A stretch of DNA of 64,000 nucleotides from Gnetum montanum (Eukaryota; Streptophyta; Gnetopsida; Gnetales; Gnetaceae), in NCBI GenBank assembly GCA_015680685.1, contig MNCI01020931.1:1-64000 (forward strand), written 5' to 3'. Shown piece after piece: positions 20,795 to 32,452 of this stretch. Positions within the stretch are counted from its first letter, which is position 1. Every line of letters starts with the position of its first letter. Position numbers and translations under genes: made by a program. The notes under the pieces were generated by a model. The model saw only the letters and a program-made list of their open reading frames with translations. It was not told the DNA's origin and did no database searches.

Positions 20795-23523
20795 TCATAT
20801 TTCTTGTGGAGGGGTTTTTATGTTAGTAGCTGAGAATGTTGGGTTTGGGATATGACCTGTACTAGGCTCATTAACAGATGAACTCATGGAAATGGTGCTC
20901 AGCGGTGTAGGCTTTAGTAGTCCTAATTCATGTCCATGGTTTTCTCTCTCCATGTGCTCTCTTTTTTCTTTTTTCAAACGCTCTCTTATTAGCCTATTGG
21001 CAAGACGTTCTCACAAAGGTCGTCGAGAAGTGGAGGTGGGTTGTGTGCCAAGGTGTTTTGGCACTTAAACCACAAAGGGAATGGGTCAGTTTTCAGATGG
21101 TATGTTTGTTGTGGTGGCAACCGAAGGAGGTATGCGGATGATGAATGGTTTTAATGGTGTGGGGGACGTGCGTGTGGTAAAAGGGGCTTGAGGAGATGTT
21201 GGAGTAGGTGTGTTTTCTAAAGGTCTCCGAATCACAAAAGATCTTCGCGGAACATCTTGTCTATTTTCCATATGGATAGTATTAATCACATATGGGGCAT
21301 CGTTGGTTTTGGTATTGAGAGGATCTTTGTGGACCCCCATAGATTGGTTTTGGGGCCTTACTGGGTTTGTCTCGTCGAATACCACTTCACCCCCATCTAT
21401 CATGTGTTGTATGTCTTGTTTCAATGCAAAGTAGTAATCAGTCCCATGACCACATCGTTGATGATATTCACAAAACCTATCCAACCTAAAGCCTTTTGGG
21501 ATGGGAGGTTCGTTGGATGTTGCCAAGGCTGGGTTTTTGGCCAATTCGCAAAAGCGATCATGTCTTTGTGATGCCATAGGAGACATTTGTTTGTGTTGAA
21601 TTAGCCCAGCCTTTAGAAGTTGATCAAGCAGTTGTGAAGGCTTCATGGGTAATGGTGTGTATTGAGTGGGGTCTTTCCTTTCGAAGGTACGTGCGTGACC
21701 TGTGTTGTTGTTTCCATTTGAGGAGCTTTCAGGTGTATGAGTGGATGTTGTTCTTTCATAGTTGTTTAGGATAGTGGGTTGTTTTTCCTCAGCCACTGCT
21801 GCTACCATTGTTTTGGGTTTATCTTTCCTTATGTGTTGGCTTCTAAAGGCTGAGTAGGATGGGTCATTACTTGTTTGTGCCGCTTCTTCTATGTCTTTGA
21901 TTTGTACGAATGCTTGGCTCAATGTGCGGGCTTTCAGGTAGTAAATTTTTGACTTAATAAAGTCATTCACCGCTGATTTGAGGATAGTGAGTAAATATGT
22001 TTCAAGGATAGGTTCGTAAAGTTCATTTAAGATTGCACTCCACCTTTGGATAAATTTATATGCTGGCTCTAAAGGTGCTTGTTTAATTTGAATCAAGCTA
22101 TCTAATGTGGCTTCAGGTTTTAAGTTGTACTTGAAACGGGTGACAAACTGATGCAAAAAATTCTCTAAAGAAGATATGGAGCGACGGGGTAAAGATCGGT
22201 ACCAGTCTAAGGCTTTTCCGATTAAGGACATTGCAAACACTCGCAAAATTACATGGGGCCATGCTTGAAGTAAAAGGCTTTCAATTCTAAATGTTACTAG
22301 GTGGGCATTGGGTCCCCTTCTCCATTGTACTTGGTCAGTTGAGGTAATGAGACTCCTTTTGGCAAGGTCAAGGGTGGAACTGAGGGGTCAATTGGGTCAT
22401 CTTAATAGAAATCTAGTACCTTGACTTCCTCATGGTTGAAAGTTTTAAGGCGTTTTAATTCTTCTGCCAATGAGTGCATCATTTTTTTTGTGTCTGCCCA
22501 TTCTTGGGTGGTAGGCAAACTAATGGATTGAGTTGATTGTGGATGTTAATGGTTTAACTGTTGCATTATTTGTGGAAAAGCAGGTTATTGGGCTAACATT
22601 TGTTGTGGTGGGATGGTATTCAGGACTGAGACTACTGGTGGAACCCATTGCCCAGCAACATGTTGTGAGGCAACACCTCGAACATGTTGGGTAGGAGTAA
22701 TTAATGGTGCCCTATGAATTTGCATCTGGGGTATGTAATGGGTGGATGTGGAAGCTGGTATGACTAACGATATTCCAATTATTTGAGGTTGGAGAATTGA
22801 CCCTGCATTGGTTTGGAGTTGTTGGGACTGCACTGGTGGAGGAATGATGGAAGTGGATGCATCAGAGTGAATGTTATTGAGCACGAAGAAGATAGGGATG
22901 GAATGAGAATCAGGTGCTTGAATGTTTGTGGATGAAGAAGGAAACATAGTTTCTTCTAGGAAAGGATGGGATAATAGGTTTTTGTGGGCATGGGGGCTAA
23001 TAGTATGGTATGATTCTCCATGTTCATATTGGGCTGCAAAGTCATCTTCTTCGTCTTGAGGCTCTATGGGAGGTAGTTGTAAGGCTTGACTTCTAGTCAT
23101 AAGAAGTTGGGATATGAGTTTATGATGGTTTTTAGATAGTGGGATTATGTCAAAAGTTGAAGGGATAAACTCACGTCCTCCTTTATGGATGAATTCATAT
23201 TCTCACTTAGCTTCCCTTTCTATACGATCAATGGGTAGGTTGGCTTGGATCTTGACACAGATAAAATTATATTATTCAGGTGTAAGAGTTGCGTGAATAG
23301 GGCCTTTGCCTTGTAGCCTGAGGGATTGGCGTGTAGGGCCTTGAGGATTTATGTGTTCAATAACAATTATAGATTCCGTAGCAGTCATAGGGTTTGAAGC
23401 AATTGCTAGTGTTACTGGGTTGACTTGGGAAGATTCCATGATAAATGTGAATGGACTGGGATAGACAAATGGAGTTGGATCGTAAGCAGTTGTAGTGGGG
23501 TGACACAAGCTTAGTGTGATCAA
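20795..23523 (-). pseudogene. T3 gag (Tat-like)
   Basis: Particle protein in several open pieces. The N-terminal piece (23272-23523) begins MITLSLCHP and ends near 23272. A Gln/Pro/Thr-rich linker (22585-23100) follows. The main 386-codon piece (21086-22246) starts in the capsid core: GKALDWYRSLPRRSISSLEN, FVTRFKYNLKPEATLDSL, then ALEPAYKF-type sequence. It continues to RFCEYHQRCGHGTDYYFALK (about 21420-21480), the single zinc-finger-like motif typical of Tat/Ogre gag. The expected second Cys of that finger is Tyr. A 60-codon piece at 20795-20977 joins it to protease. Stops between pieces indicate decay, although the long central frame suggests moderate age. Confidence 0.8.
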
Positions 23524-23602
23524 CAGGGATGAAGAGACTCAAATGGGCAAGATGGATGAGTTTTGATAGATAGTGAGCTTTTTAATCAATAACAAGAAAG
23601 AG

Positions 23603-23620
23603 GCCCTCCTTCTAGCGCCA
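23603..23620 (-). promoter_or_regulatory. T3 primer-binding site
   Basis: The complement reads TGGCGCTAGAAGGAGGGC, five bases from the 5' LTR edge at 23626. It is identical to the T2 site at 39345-39362, linking the two families through a shared primer tRNA. Confidence 0.75.
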
Positions 23621-23625
23621 AAAAC

Positions 23626-26220
23626 TGTATTGTCCTAAATCGTCAGTGTAAGGCTGGAAGGGAAAAAGATACCGAGAGATCGTTGGGCAGGCACAGCTGA
23701 CCCTGCCTTCGCTTGAGGGCAAGCTGGAAAAGGGAATGAAGGCAGAGTGCCTTGGATGGTCTACACGCAAATCAACCAAGGACTTCCCCGAGCGTTAGCT
23801 ACAACTAGCGCTGGAGTTATCGTAAATGGTATGTAAACGGAATGCAAATGACGATACGAAATGTAAAAAAGCGTACTGAATTATAAATAAAGCATAAATA
23901 AAGTTATATTTGTAAAGCATAAACAGAACTAAACAATGTAAATGAGAGGCAATAATGAAACTGTATTATTATTGTTTAAAAAAAATGTGCACCGGTCAAA
24001 GCGTAGTTGCACAAGTGTGGATGAAAAGTCAAACGCCTAGCCCCAGAAAGATATGACACGATGATGTGACGATGAAATGGGATGAACGTGAGAAGAACTT
24101 GGAAGCCAACAATTGGATGTGCTGAGCGCCCAAGAATTGCAAGTTCTGTCCTCCTTCAGAATTTCCAATCTCTCCAATCTTTGCCTCTTCCAATCTTCTT
24201 CTTCTTTTTCTCCTTTCTCTCTTGCTGCTTTTGCTTCTCTTGCCTCCTCCTAATTTGTGTGAATTGATGGGGTATTTATAGGGTTGGGCTAGGGTTTTGG
24301 CTAGGGTTTGCTTTGACTAGGTTCAATGTATTTATGCTAGATAGTTGTACATGAGTTGGATGTGTGTTGGCAATTGCATACTTTGACCAGGTTCAATGCA
24401 TTTTACAACTTGTGGATCATTCGAGCCCATAAAAATACAAATAAATTAGAAAAACAAGCCCTCAAGTGATAAAAATTTAAAGAAAATTTAGAACCGACTC
24501 GCTTGAAAAACTATATTTTTTTTCTTTTTTTTGGATGAATATTTGGCCCGATTTTGCATGGGCTTTCATGTTCCGTTGCCATTGTACTGATTTTTGGAAC
24601 TCAAACCAAGCTTTCATTTTTTCTGTGATCATTGCATCAAGGGTGGGCATTACTAGCCATCAAAGTAGTTCAAGATAAGAATCTCAGATCGGAGGGGAGG
24701 GGCAGTTGCCGATGGTGCTACTTGTCAAGTTTCGTTTATTGAGGAATCAGAGTTGATTGTCATGACCATGAACGTAGCCATAATATTCATGGCCCAGCTG
24801 TTGGTGATGGCGTCCGAGCCGAGAACGGTAGAAACTGTGCTGGCAGCTCCAACGGTGGCCACCCCACCGGGTACGAACGTAATGACAATCCTGGAGCCAG
24901 CAGCAGGATGTCACATGTTCATCAGTATGCGCACTGCTAAACTAATTTAGTTGTTGTTGTCTGCTGAGGCTTTGCAGGGTTTAACGATCCTGGCACCAAC
25001 AGATGCAGCATTCGCAGAGTTTGAAGCCCAGGATACTAAACTTGCTTAATGAGGAGCAGAAGATGTAGCTGATGTAGCAAGAGTAGAAGACAGCGACGCG
25101 GCTGGCAGAAAACAGCGACGGCAAGGAGAAAACAATGGCGGCAGAGAGAAAACAGCGACAGCAGGCATGGAGGACGATAGCACGGCAGAAACAGGAGGAG
25201 TGGCAAAGTGGCAGGTGCAGGACAACAACGCAGTAGCGTGGCAGTCAGCGGACGGTGCGAAGTGGTGGTGTGACAGTCGGCGGTGGGAGTAGAAACGGCA
25301 ACGTGGTGGGTGGAAACAGTGATGTGGTGGGTGACATGGCAGCGGTAGTGGGAGCAACGAGCGACACGGCAGGCAGCACAAAGCGAGGCTCCTTGGCCAA
25401 GTGGCCTTGCTCAATCAGGTTGTTGGGGCTCTCCAGCAAGAAGTAGCTCTCGAAGAATATGCTTCCTGATCATGCTGCAAGCCTTTTTTTTATCCCAGAT
25501 GTTTTTCGAGAATTGCTGTTGTTGACAATCTTATTTGAAGAAATTGCGTGCTCCATCTCCTCTGATTACAAAACCTGAGGTTGAAAGTTGCAATTGCATG
25601 TTACTGGATCCTAGTCCTTGCATGTACAAACAGCGATCTTTATGTTCATGGGAGCATAATTTTGTAGGCGGCATTCTGGTCTTCTTGGCTCTGCGTTGTT
25701 CATCTGCGTCAGAAAATTCCAGGCCTTTGCTACTTATTGCCTTTCTCCACCCACACCATCCAGCAGATTGATTTGGCCACTAGTAATCCCACTCCAAATC
25801 AAACGCATCTTGCAACTCTTAACGTTGGGTGATCCACTACGAGGACAAAAATGATAGGCATGCAACTTTGGTTGCTTAACCCAAGCACTAAGAAACTTCG
25901 TTGCTGCAACTAACTGATAAATTAATCTTGGAATAATTAAATTAGAAACTGACTCTACTAGAGAGGATTCCATTGATGATACACACAAAACATCCAACAT
26001 TATAGAGAGAAGCATAATCTCCACATTTTCCTTTGCTGGATAATATTCAATAATTGGTGCATGTGCCTTTGTCTCTGCCACAGGAAATTTTCAGTCATTT
26101 TATATTTATAACAACGCATGAAAACCTTCCACTTGTATGATTTGGATAATTTTCTTGAATGCTTGAAAGGACTTGAGTCATTTTCAATTAAAGTGCTAAG
26201 CTGAAATTAGTGGTGTTTCA
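23626..26220 (-). repeat. T3 5' LTR
   Basis: 2595-bp copy, clearly alignable over its whole length with 14828-17393. The minus-strand TATA box is at 24272-24281. Scattered substitutions and small indels separate the copies, indicating an old insertion. Confidence 0.9.
24753..25080 (+). pseudogene. FLA (FAS1) fragment in T3 5' LTR
   Basis: Second copy of the captured fasciclin-like sequence. It has the leader NVAIIFMAQLLVMASE, APTVATPPGTNVMTILEPA, a TAG (24948-24950), then GLTILAPTDAAF. The same one-base frameshift leads into QSLKPRILNLLNEEQKM. The FAS1 H1 motif is slightly better preserved here (DAAF) than in the left copy (DTAF). It is antisense to T3 transcription and upstream of the LTR TATA box. 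Confidence 0.85.
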
Positions 26221-26225
26221 ATCAT

Positions 26226-27364
26226 GATATTATTTATCATTTTAATAAATGTAAAATATGAAAATAAAAATAGAAGTGATTAATTATGTCATTGTGAGAC
26301 CACAAAGGGTAGGGAAAATATTAGAGGCAAATTTTTGCCAAAATGCTAATATTTATATATCAAGGTGTTCATAGTTTACCATTCTATATTTTCAAAAAAT
26401 TTTAAAACTATCTTGGTTTTAATACCTCATGGGCTAGGTTCGAGAGGCATTCACCACAATTATTAGTACATATTTACATGTAAACCATTTAAGTAAATAT
26501 TTTTACATCTTATAGTTTCCATTTATTTTAAGTTCTAGATGTAAATAATAACTTACCTCCTATTTTGATTTAATGGAATGGGACTTAGAAACTAATTTTA
26601 CATAAATTAAAACATGATTTTCCAAATCATAAACAAATTAAAATTTTTTAGCTCTAATGCAAAGACCTAACTTTTTATCTAGACATGGAAATTAAGTTTT
26701 TTTTTTCACCTGTTGTCTATTTTTATCATCTTGATCAATTACAAAGACTTTTAATTACATAATTTGAAGTGCTTAATTGATTGTTAAAAACATGTAAAAT
26801 AAAGACTAAGAAATTTTAGCAATAGTCAAGATTATAATTCCAACTATGCTCAAGTACTAATAGTTTTTTTGCATGATGTGTTGTACTAATATCTCTTTTA
26901 GCATCTTTATTTAAGCACTCATATCTAGCTTATAGATAATGATTTGGCTCATAAACTCATTTCAAGCCACAAGCCACAATAGGTTATTAATAACTTCCTC
27001 GATTCAAGCCACAAGCAATCGATTTTCTCTTAACTATGATTCAAAAATATTATTAGTATACTTCCAATTTGAGCCAATTTTTTTATTCACTAGGCTATGA
27101 ATACCATATATTTTTTCTAAAATGAGATTCACCATGTGATACGAAGAATTTTTAAAAGCTATTTTAGGGTCTTTCATGGGGATTTGCCAACCATTCTATT
27201 AGAATATAGGAATCCTAGGATCTTTTCTTTTTCCTAACAAAGGATCTAGAGGATAAAAAGTTTTTATTATAAGGCTTTGATATGGTCATGATGTGTCTTC
27301 AACACCTCATCAAGAAAATAACCCAAAATTGATATCTCTAGCTTAAGAAAATATGGCAAAGTTA
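26226..27364. other. AT-rich flank, no gene seen
   Basis: Low-complexity AT-rich DNA right of T3, without a conserved frame or a recognisable repeat partner inside the window. Confidence 0.5.
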
Positions 27365-28160
27365 TTATCTAAATACTATATTTAAATCTAAGAGCATTAA
27401 AAAAGAAAAATTCAAAAAGATATGTTTTCCATCTTCCACTACTACATGTACATAAAATCTACATATGCAGTGTTCTCTTTGAAGATTAATCCATCTCCAT
27501 GTTTCAATTAATAAATAGCGAGATCTCATACAAGCACATGTGATTGCCATCTTACTTTGTCTAGAAATAGAAATAGATAAATACATAGGTATTTTTGTTA
27601 AGAATCATTCTCAAACCTACTAAAAATAAAGTTACTTTTTACATAGTTGTTCCCACATATACTCCAATGCCTTTTGTCTAATCCTTTTTTTTAAACCCTT
27701 AAAGCTCAAATTTAAATCTTGATCTTCAATATTCTATTTTTGAAGCCATTTTTCCCTATCATTGAATTATTATTTTTTCTTAAGTGACCTTATAAACTTC
27801 CATGAATAAGTGGATGTTAGGCCTAGCAAGCATCTTTTTATAAAACTATAGAAATTTGAGCCTTTATGTGATGTTGTTGCAATAAAAATTATTTTTGGAT
27901 ATATTCCAAACATTTTCATCATGCTACAGGTAAACTAGATTTCCAAGTTTCACAATCATATAATAGAACTAGCTAAACAAGTTGATTGTACATTTTCTTG
28001 TGAACATCCCATTCCTAAATATGTTCTTTTGTACATTTACTAAGAACTGAATATAAAGCATGCATACTATTTGAAATCCTTTGAGCAATACAATCCTACC
28101 AAGAATATCTATTTGAAATTAAGCTGCCTAATCCTTATACAAGAAGACAATTTCAATTTT
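27365..28160 (-). pseudogene. LINE-type reverse transcriptase C-terminal remnant
   Basis: Fragment of a non-LTR retrotransposon ORF2. Reading downward, SLISNRYSW then CIAQRISNSMHALYSVLSKC (about 27995-28110) fits the RT thumb region. KMYNQLV and LLYDCETWKSSLPV (about 27930-27985) fit the usual LLYG-E-W motif. YLLIETWRWINLQREHCICRF through VVEDGKHIFLN (about 27420-27530) matches the zinc-binding tail that normally reads C-x2-C...EDE-HF-x2-C. Stops and frameshifts are frequent and the catalytic palm is not in the window. It is the only non-LTR element I found. Confidence 0.65.
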
Positions 28161-28231
28161 CTCTAACCTAATATAAAAATTAATTAATTAATTTAATTAA
28201 CTAAGAAGTAAATTTTATTTTAGCATAAGGG

Positions 28232-28786
28232 TGATGAGCATCCATTCCTAAATTGTCATACATGTCCTAAGCTCACTTATCTACTACTCCACTATTTAGA
28301 TAACCAAATATTATTCCATTGGGTGAAACAAAAAATAGCACTACTAAAACTACTAAGTGAACACATGTTTGTCACACTCATTCCACTAAGTTACTAATAT
28401 GCATAAAAAAGTAAATAATTAATCCAATTTCATTGGAAAGTAAATTACAATTAAAATGAAATGATGCTTTATTACATCCAAAGTAAATTAAACTAAGTCA
28501 AAGTACTACAATGGAGGAGAACCAATCTCAATCTTTATTACCATTGATACAATGTGTTCAAGAACATTCACTCAAATAAATACTTGTCACATTAACTTAG
28601 AGCTATGTTGTGAACATTCACTGATTTTTACTAAATTCAAGAAATCAAAGTGCAAGAGTTTTGTTACCTACTACATTAATGATATCATTAATGTGGTAAA
28701 TTAGGGGGTATTTATAGTGAAAATCACCCACCAAAATATTGCAAGTTGATCTACAATATCACAATTTACTTTATTACTATCCATCA
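28232..28786 (-). repeat. Old Athila-like LTR
   Basis: 555 bp bounded by TGATGAGCATCC and CCATCA. Its internal order resembles the Athila-like LTRs: a CTTTATTACCATTGATACA block, CTCAAATAAATAC, and a minus-strand TATA in GGGTATTTATAG near 28710. Sequence right of it resembles a decayed polypurine tract, so it may be a 3' LTR whose body was later split by A3. It is strongly diverged. Confidence 0.5.
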
Positions 28787-29606
28787 TATACCAATGATCC
28801 TCCTCATTTAAGCATTTCTCCATATAAGTGATTTACATTAGCAACTTTTCCTTATGTTAATTATTTTATCCCTTGCATTGTGTCATCATTTCTTTAATAC
28901 AATTTTCAATTTCTTTGAGAGAAAAAAAAATATTTTATTCTTCTCTTGCTTTGAAATGAATTCCAAAAGAAATTAGGATAGTTCTTTATAATTTCTAATA
29001 AATTATTCTATCTTTATCTAACAAATTCCCTCTTCTTAATTCAAATCAAATATTTATATGATGATAGTCTTTGGTGACTTATGAGTCTTCAATAAAATTC
29101 TATCTTACAATCTTCATCAAGCTATTATTGAATGCTTGTATTATAGCCTTTGAAAATATTTAGAGTAGCTCAAATTAGATTTTTTGTAAGATTCACACTT
29201 GGATTCCAAACATTTGAATTTCATTTTAAAAATCATCCTTCATGTTTGTAATTAGTCATAACATCAAGTATAAAGGAAGATAATACGATTCAATTATTTC
29301 TTCATCTACTTTAAAACATTCAATGTTGCTAATATCTATTGGACTAAAATGAAAATCAATATTGGATTTATTTGATGATTCTACAAAAGTAAGTTCACTT
29401 GATTTTGGATATATATTGATATAATTTAGAATCAATAAATCTATTCCTTGTGCCCAATATAGCAAATGTTTTTTGTTGTGATTAAATTGTTTATTATAAA
29501 AGAATCGATTCCAATATGCACTTTTTTCATATTCTAAAAAGCCTTAAGATATTCACATGACTAATAAAAATAGAATTAGAACTAATTCTAGCATTAAAGT
29601 CACCAT
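28787..29606. other. AT-rich, no recognisable gene
   Basis: Left flank of A3, possibly the internal part of the old element above. One 69-codon frame on the minus strand is not recognisable. Confidence 0.45.
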
Positions 29607-29611
29607 ATTAC

Positions 29612-30556
29612 TGATGAATTTTTATTTTGTTGCATCAATAGGCCCCCGTTGATGTGGCCTCATCGACGAGGCCCCATTGATGTGGCGTCATCAATGGAGC
29701 CCTATCGATGTGGCCCCATCTACATGGTGTTGCCCCATCAACGTAGCATTTGTTACATCTATGAGGCCCCATTGACCTAGCATTGTAATAAAGTCTATAA
29801 ATATGTGGTCACTAACCATGTTTACGGCATGTCTAGTGATAGTTGTAGCAGACCTCTTGCAATTTTTTCATTTGAGAGTTAGAATATTTCTCTGAGTGCC
29901 CACATCAAGAGTTAAAAAGAGTATGAATCTTTATTCTAGTACTATTGTACCTAAACACACTTATGTGAATGGCAATAAAGATAAGGCTTTTGATCAAACC
30001 TTGTAGCACTTGGAATAGATTAATGATTCATTTATGCATTTATTGTTTTCATTAATTATGTAATTAATTAAGCTAAATTAGATTTCAAGTAATTAGTTAA
30101 TTAATTAAGCTAAATAGATTAAAGATGTATTCACTAGGTAATCCCAACAACATTATTGCTTGGTTTGCCTAGTAGCATAGCACTTGGTAACCCCAATAGT
30201 GGATACATAGGTTTAAGACATGTATGGAAAATGGGACTGGATGCTTATGTTAGGACTAGTAAGAGATTATTTAATTAGTTAAATCAAATCAATTATTAAA
30301 TTACTTCATTTCTTTATTTTAAGTACCAGAAACATAAAACATAAAATAATAAAAATCATAGGCCTTAATTACACTTAACCATACCTTGTGCATCACAAGT
30401 GTAATTGAGAAGACAGCAAATGACTATTAGGGCAAAGCTCACTTACTAGAAGACTAGTGTACCGAAAGACATAGAGTCCATGAAATTCAACTAGGTAACA
30501 TGTGAACGCTTTGTGATTCATATGGTTGGACATAGCAGTTCCTCGATCGCTCATCA
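29612..30556 (+). repeat. A3 5' LTR
   Basis: 945 bp, same layout as 60829-61788. U3 (29640-29770) is built of repeated words of the type GCCCCATTGATGTGGC. The TATA box TCTATAAATATG is at about 29798. The middle contains the family motifs CTTGGTAATCCC and GGATGCTTATGTTAGG. It ends CTCATCA against the primer site. Confidence 0.85.
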
Positions 30557-30557
30557 C

Positions 30558-30575
30558 TGGCACTGCTGTCAAGAA
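30558..30575 (+). promoter_or_regulatory. A3 primer-binding site, degraded
   Basis: TGGCACTGCTGTCAAGAA follows the 5' LTR after one base. It aligns with the tRNA-Asp-type site TGGCGCCGTTGCCGGGGA with several changes, and its place sets the plus orientation. Confidence 0.65.
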
Positions 30576-30711
30576 CTCTTTTTATTTGAAACATGTGCTA
30601 TCTAGGTTTAGTGAACATCATTAACATCATTGGATGATCCCTAAGGTCAAAATCATTTTCACAATAAAATATAATTACATAAGCACACTGATATCTTATT
30701 TGTATTGCAAA

Positions 30712-30847
30712 ATGTCTTCTTCTCATAAGTGTGATGATACTAAACCACCGATCCCTCAAGAATGCAAGGTGGTATACACTCATCCAGATGAGGATGTGTC
30801 TAACTTCACCTTCATCCTACATAAGGATGAACAACTGCAATAGCATG
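30712..30847 (+). pseudogene. A3 gag N-terminus
   Basis: Starts at the ATG at 30712 (MSSSHKCD) and shows VVYTHPDEDVSNFTFILHKD, matching the N-termini of A1 and A2 gag. The match ends at about 30847, where LTR Y begins. About 45 codons survive. The remainder of gag is missing from the window, presumably lost with the deletion that joined X to the protease at 34925. Confidence 0.8.
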
Positions 30848-31605
30848 TGATGGGTCTTGATTTTGTCAGCTCTAATATCAAATACCTAATATTGGAGCCT
30901 AAATATCGAATATGTGATATCAGGTCCTAAGAAATGACGTCAAATATTTGATATCGTCTCTGCAATGCTAGCCTATAAATACAACACTTGGGTGCATAGT
31001 TGGAACATAGTTTTTGTTGTTAGATTTTAGATACATTTTTCATAGCTTTGTGATTTCAAGTTTTGTTATTCCCAGTGCATACTCACAGTGTGATATTTGT
31101 GATTATATATCCTTATTGGAGTGTGATGTACTTGGATGCGTTACATGACTAGAAATAAAGATCAAGATTACTTCCATCATTGCAACATCCACTTAGATTT
31201 ATTATTTCTTTTATTTTTTCAATCATTATTTTCTTTAGTTAATGTTTTCATTTACTGCTATTTATGATTCCTATCATTAAGTAGAATGAGTATGACTAAT
31301 AACAAGCACTTTAAGTATAATTAGTTGGTAACTCAACAATGTATTATTTGGTAAGCCCAATGATGTACACTTGGTAATCCCAGCAGTAGTTACATGACAT
31401 CCAAGGTTTGTATGGATAATTAAGAATAGATACTTATCACATTTAGGCTAGTATAGATTTTGCTTTCCACTGTTAATTAGCTTAATTAATTTACCTCTTT
31501 ATTTTCATTAGGAATAACATAAGGCTAGATAGCATCAATCATATGCCTCACTTTGGACTAAACCATACATAACAAAGCTACCACTAGTCCAAGTGGGAAG
31601 ATAGC
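30848..31605 (+). repeat. Y: Athila-like LTR inserted in A3 gag, right end lost
   Basis: Begins TGATGGGTC after the gag fragment. It has GATATC words near 30920-30950, a TATA box GCCTATAAATAC near 30971, and the family words TTGGTAATCCC (31370) and TAAACCATAC. It stops at 31605, where the oppositely oriented LTR X begins, before reaching its own CATCA end. X therefore inserted into Y. Confidence 0.7.
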
Positions 31606-32452
31606 TGATGAGTTGTGAGGTATCCCTATGCTCAACCATACGAATACAAGTGTACATGCACGATTCAGTTGAATTCCAAGAACTAAGTGTTCATGTGCCT
31701 TTATAGAACCCAGACAGGTTAGTCAATCATTGTCTTCCCAAGCTTACTCGTATAGCATGGTTGTATGATTAAGTAAACTTGAGGTATATGATTTTTATAT
31801 ATTTTTATGTTTTATTTCCTAGTGCTACAAAGGGAGAAGTGAACTAATTAAGTAACCAATTTCATTTAACTAATCGACTATGCTCTAACTAGTCCTAACA
31901 CCAACATTTGTTCTCACTTGACGTCCACATCCTAAACTAGTGCAACACTACTAGGATTACCAAACACTAATTGTTACTGGGTTAGCAAGTGTTCCATGCA
32001 TGTCCAAAGTGGTCATACTAAGTGTGCTTACTTGGGAGAGTTAACAAGGTGAGAGAAATAACATTAATTAACTAATAAAAGTATTAAATAACTATAAATA
32101 ACATTAAATAAGCTATTCTAAATGTGGCAGGGTTTATCACAAAGTTCATCTTTATTTCTAGCTACAAGGCATTATCAAGTACACAATGGTCGAATAAGGA
32201 TCTATTCACTTTATGACTCCTACTGCTAGCACTCAAAAATAATTCTAACTTTGAGAAGGGAAAAAGATAAGATTTTGGGTAAGGGACTAAGATTAATGAA
32301 CTAACTATTGCCAAACCAAGTGCTCCTGCCTCTTATTTATAGGCAACAAGACAGGCCCCAATATTGGATATTCGATATCACTTGGAAGGCTTCGATATCT
32401 CATACCTGATATCGCGGATGTGATATCGCCGCCCCAATATTACAACTCATCA
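31606..32452 (-). repeat. X 3' LTR
   Basis: 847 bp from TGATGAGTTG to ACTCATCA. It carries four GATATC words (32372-32430) and a minus-strand TATA in CTTATTTATAGGC near 32340. It is followed by the polypurine motif (minus strand AGTCATGGGGGTG, 32453-32466). Confidence 0.85.

Larger units (their letters stand above)
14828..26220 (-). mobile_element. T3: Tat-like gag-pro element with host FLA fragment in LTRs
   Basis: 11.4-kb element in minus orientation. The LTRs (14828-17393 and 23626-26220) start TGTA and end TTTCA. Flanks GTCAT (14823-14827) and ATCAT (26221-26225) form a 5-bp duplication with one mismatch. The primer site is at 23603-23620 and the polypurine tract at about 17394-17411. 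Inside are gag and protease, a short acidic tail, a stop near 19803, and then 2.4 kb of tandem-repeat-rich non-coding DNA. There is no RT, RNase H or integrase, so it is non-autonomous. Confidence 0.9.

Noticed and set aside
25046-25414. 122-codon His/Pro/Ser/Ala-rich minus frame in T3 LTR (also 16180-16587)
   Set aside because: Low-complexity GC-rich DNA, with the frame not kept between the two LTR copies.
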